Shown: in pieces, positions 24,477 through 25,786 of the stretch
Position numbering within the stretch: the first letter of the stretch is position 1
Layout: each line of letters starts with the position of its first letter
DNA from: JAJFTV01 sp964426355
GTDB lineage: Bacteria; Chloroflexota; Anaerolineae; Anaerolineales; Anaerolineaceae
Length of the DNA stretch: 25,786 bases
Assembly: GCA_964426355.1 (NCBI GenBank)
Contig: CAYRRA010000036.1
Location: 1-25,786, forward strand
Reading direction: 5' to 3'
Notes under the pieces: generated by a model
What the model saw: only the letters and a program-made list of their open reading frames with translations
Databases searched by the model: none
What the model was told of the DNA's origin: nothing
Position numbers and translations under genes: made by a program

Positions 24477-24524
24477 AACACAGCATGTCTTTAAAACCCC
24501 AAAAGGGGTTCATAAATGAAGAAT

Positions 24525-24557
24525 AAAGAGGCTGTTGAAAAAATGGGCAGCCTCTTT
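24525..24557 (+). terminator. Terminator-like hairpin after the kinase gene
   Basis: AAAGAGGCTG (24525-24534) pairs with CAGCCTCTTT (24548-24557) without a U-tract beyond the stem. A smaller hairpin AACCCC-aaaa-GGGGTT stands at 24495-24510. The core GAGGCTG/CAGCCTC is the same as in the terminator at 12717. The sequence 24600-24620 resembles the end of the intergenic repeat (GCAGAGACCCTTGCAAGC). Confidence 0.6.
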
Positions 24558-24670
24558 GACTATTTCATCGCAAGTGGGGTTTTCTTACCGTTTCAGAGTT
24601 AGGGGCAGAGACCCTTGCAAGCTGTTTTTTTGCGCTTAACAATCCCAAGAGAACCTGATAGGTAAAGAAA

Positions 24671-24699
24671 AAACCGCCCGGGCGAAAACCGGGCGGTTT
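24671..24699. terminator. Strong hairpin terminator between convergent genes
   Basis: AAACCGCCCGG (24671-24681) pairs with CCGGGCGGTTT (24689-24699). The minus-strand side continues in TTTTTTTCTTT, so it ends the acidic-protein gene; the plus side reads TTTGTTTGTT and can also act on the kinase operon. Confidence 0.85.
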
Positions 24700-24722
24700 G
24701 TTTGTTCGGTATTTCTTACTTC

Positions 24723-25175
24723 CTATAAACCTTGTTCTTCCTCATCATCGATATCTTCATCCGTGTCGTTCTTAAAATCATCGAACAATTCATCCAATTC
24801 GTCATCGTTGAGAAACTCTTCTTCGTCGTCTGTGTTCAATTCATCTTCAAATCCCAGCTCAACTTCGATATCTTCAGGCTGAATCCGCACCCACAACAGG
24901 ATCACACCGCCATCACCTGTTTCCACTGAGCGGGCTGCCATGATGGGCACCTTCTCTTCCATACCCAGTTCATTGCGGTAATGCAGATAAATATTTGACC
25001 GTTTATTCCATACCCGATAACAACGTTCCACCAGCGCTGGACCGTTAAACGTGCGCAGGCGAGTGAGCATCAAATCATATAAGAATGGTCCCTCGTTCAG
25101 ACCAATCGCCCAACCGTCAGCAACTTCTTCAAAGGTGGGCGGTGGACCTTCAATGATGGTAATTTTTTCTTCCAT
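24723..25175 (-). CDS. Hypothetical protein with a long acidic C-terminal tail
   Basis: Start set at ATG 25175 (150 residues, MEEKITIIEGPPPTFEEVAD) because GGAGAG lies 7 bases upstream; a TTG at 25196 would place that site inside the gene. Residues 1-105 look globular with strands and helices (TRLRTFNGPALVERCYRVWN, GGVILLWVRIQPEDI). Residues 106-150 are almost half Asp and Glu (DDEEEFLNDDELDELFDD). No cysteines suited to a metal site and no membrane part. I do not know its family. It is transcribed alone, divergent from birA. The tail could mimic nucleic acid or bind a basic partner; this is only inference. Confidence 0.8.
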   Translation of the reverse strand: MEEKITIIEGPPPTFEEVADGWAIGLNEGPFLYDLMLTRLRTFNGPALVERCYRVWNKRSNIYLHYRNELGMEEKVPIMAARSVETGDGGVILLWVRIQPEDIEVELGFEDELNTDDEEEFLNDDELDELFDDFKNDTDEDIDDEEEQGL

Positions 25176-25198
25176 TAACAACTCTCCAATTCCCAAAA

Positions 25199-25207
25199 AT
25201 CATACCA
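25199..25207 (-). promoter_or_regulatory. Extended -10 promoter of the acidic-protein gene
   Basis: On the minus strand TGG-TATGAT (25207-25199) is an extended -10 element of the TGnTATAAT type. Transcription would start about 17 bases before the ATG at 25175, leaving just the ribosome binding site in the leader. Confidence 0.5.
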
Positions 25208-25322
25208 TAAAAATCTTTCTTTTTATATTACAAAACTATCGATTCGCCGGTATTTTTTCCTGTTCTTGTCTTAAGCATTCTGCACCCTTTCCCGGCATGA
25301 TTATTGCATTTTTGAATTGGTG

Positions 25323-25328
25323 TACAAT
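25323..25328 (+). promoter_or_regulatory. -10 element close to the birA start; possible leaderless transcript
   Basis: TACAAT ends 6 bases before the ATG at 25335, so a start site 7 bases downstream would be the A of the ATG. No ribosome binding site is seen. No convincing -35 box at the proper distance. Confidence 0.35.
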
Positions 25329-25334
25329 TAGTCT

Positions 25335-25786
25335 ATGCACGCTAAAGAATGGGAAAACAGGCTCTCCGACTTGCCGGTTCATCTGCGGTACTTCGATACG
25401 ATTGGCTCAACCAACGATGAAGCGTTGAACTGGGCAGCAAATGGCGCCGACGAATATGCCCTGGTCGTCGCTGACCACCAATCCCACGGACGGGGGCGGT
25501 TGCAGCGGAACTGGGTTACCCAGGCAGGATCAGCGCTGGCGTTCAGCCTGGCGCTTTACCCCAGCGCCCAGGAAGCCGAAAAGATTACCCTCTTTTCCCC
25601 GTTGGCAGCCATGGCACTGTGTGAGACCTTGAAACAGCACGGAGCTGCACCGGAAAGTTGTAAGATCAAATGGCCCAACGACGTTCTGATCCACGGCAAG
25701 AAAGCCGCTGGCATCCTGGTGGAAAGCACCTGGCTGGGTGAGCGCATCGCAAACGTCATCATCGGTATGGGCGTTAACATCCACCA
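25335..25786 (+). CDS. birA: Biotin--protein ligase, catalytic-domain-only (BirA), 3' end beyond the window
   Basis: The 150 residues seen begin MHAKEWENRLSDLPVHLRYF and contain the biotin-protein ligase motifs: DTIGSTNDEAL at about 21-31, ADHQSHGRGRLQRNW with the GRGRxxRxW biotin/AMP loop, CKIKWPNDVLIHGKKAAGIL with the KWPND box, and IIGMGVNIH at the edge. The enzyme activates biotin to biotinyl-AMP and attaches it to carboxylase carrier proteins. There is no N-terminal DNA-binding domain, so it is the short, non-regulating class. It lies divergent from the acidic protein gene with 159 bp between the two starts and is cut by the window edge. Confidence 0.93.
   Translation, partial: MHAKEWENRLSDLPVHLRYFDTIGSTNDEALNWAANGADEYALVVADHQSHGRGRLQRNWVTQAGSALAFSLALYPSAQEAEKITLFSPLAAMALCETLKQHGAAPESCKIKWPNDVLIHGKKAAGILVESTWLGERIANVIIGMGVNIH

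Overview
The window reads as a bacterial chromosome segment of moderate G+C with densely packed genes. The gene content is consistent with an Anaerolineae-type member of the Chloroflexota. Reasons are a secreted or anchored peptidase with a Thr/Pro-rich linker, a tandem FeoA domain protein, TIGR01976-like PLP enzymes, D-aminoacylase-like paralogues without metal-binding HxH, and dispersed intergenic hairpin repeats. This assignment is inference; there is no rRNA or marker gene in the window to prove it.

Layout, left to right. (1) 1-4342, minus strand: a three-gene operon made of a small radical-SAM/4Fe-4S activase-like protein, a long coiled-coil protein and a CbxX/SpoVK-type AAA+ ATPase with two intact AAA modules, which runs off the left edge. 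A near-consensus promoter sits in front. No known substrate gene is present, so this is the best candidate for an undescribed system. (2) 4460-8334: an iron module, with a DtxR/MntR-type repressor divergent from feoA (two fused FeoA domains), feoB and a cysteine-bearing feoC. A perfect 24-bp palindrome lies between the two transcription units. (3) 8595-12689: a histidinol/inositol-phosphate phosphatase-family enzyme followed by two tandem amidohydrolases of the D-aminoacylase family, closed by a strong terminator. (4) 12750-14598: a gene-poor stretch with hairpin repeats, an AT-rich 2H phosphoesterase gene, an IS3-family transposase fragment and an orphan coding remnant. It looks like a patch of past insertion. 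(5) 14599-17138, minus: an SbcD/Mre11-like nuclease translationally coupled to a membrane-anchored C39-like peptidase with C-terminal TPR-like repeats. (6) 17249-18514: a class V PLP enzyme of the 'cysteine desulfurase-like' type without the catalytic cysteine. (7) 18730-24476: a TetR regulator divergent from a four-gene operon of class II aldolase, class III aminotransferase-fold enzyme, FLVCR-like MFS transporter and FGGY sugar kinase. Two related operator sites overlie a consensus promoter. It looks like a regulated pathway for importing and breaking down a small polyol- or amino-type compound that cannot be named from sequence. (8) 24723-25786: an acidic-tailed hypothetical protein divergent from a single-domain biotin-protein ligase that runs off the right edge.

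I saw no tRNA, rRNA, CRISPR array or replication origin.
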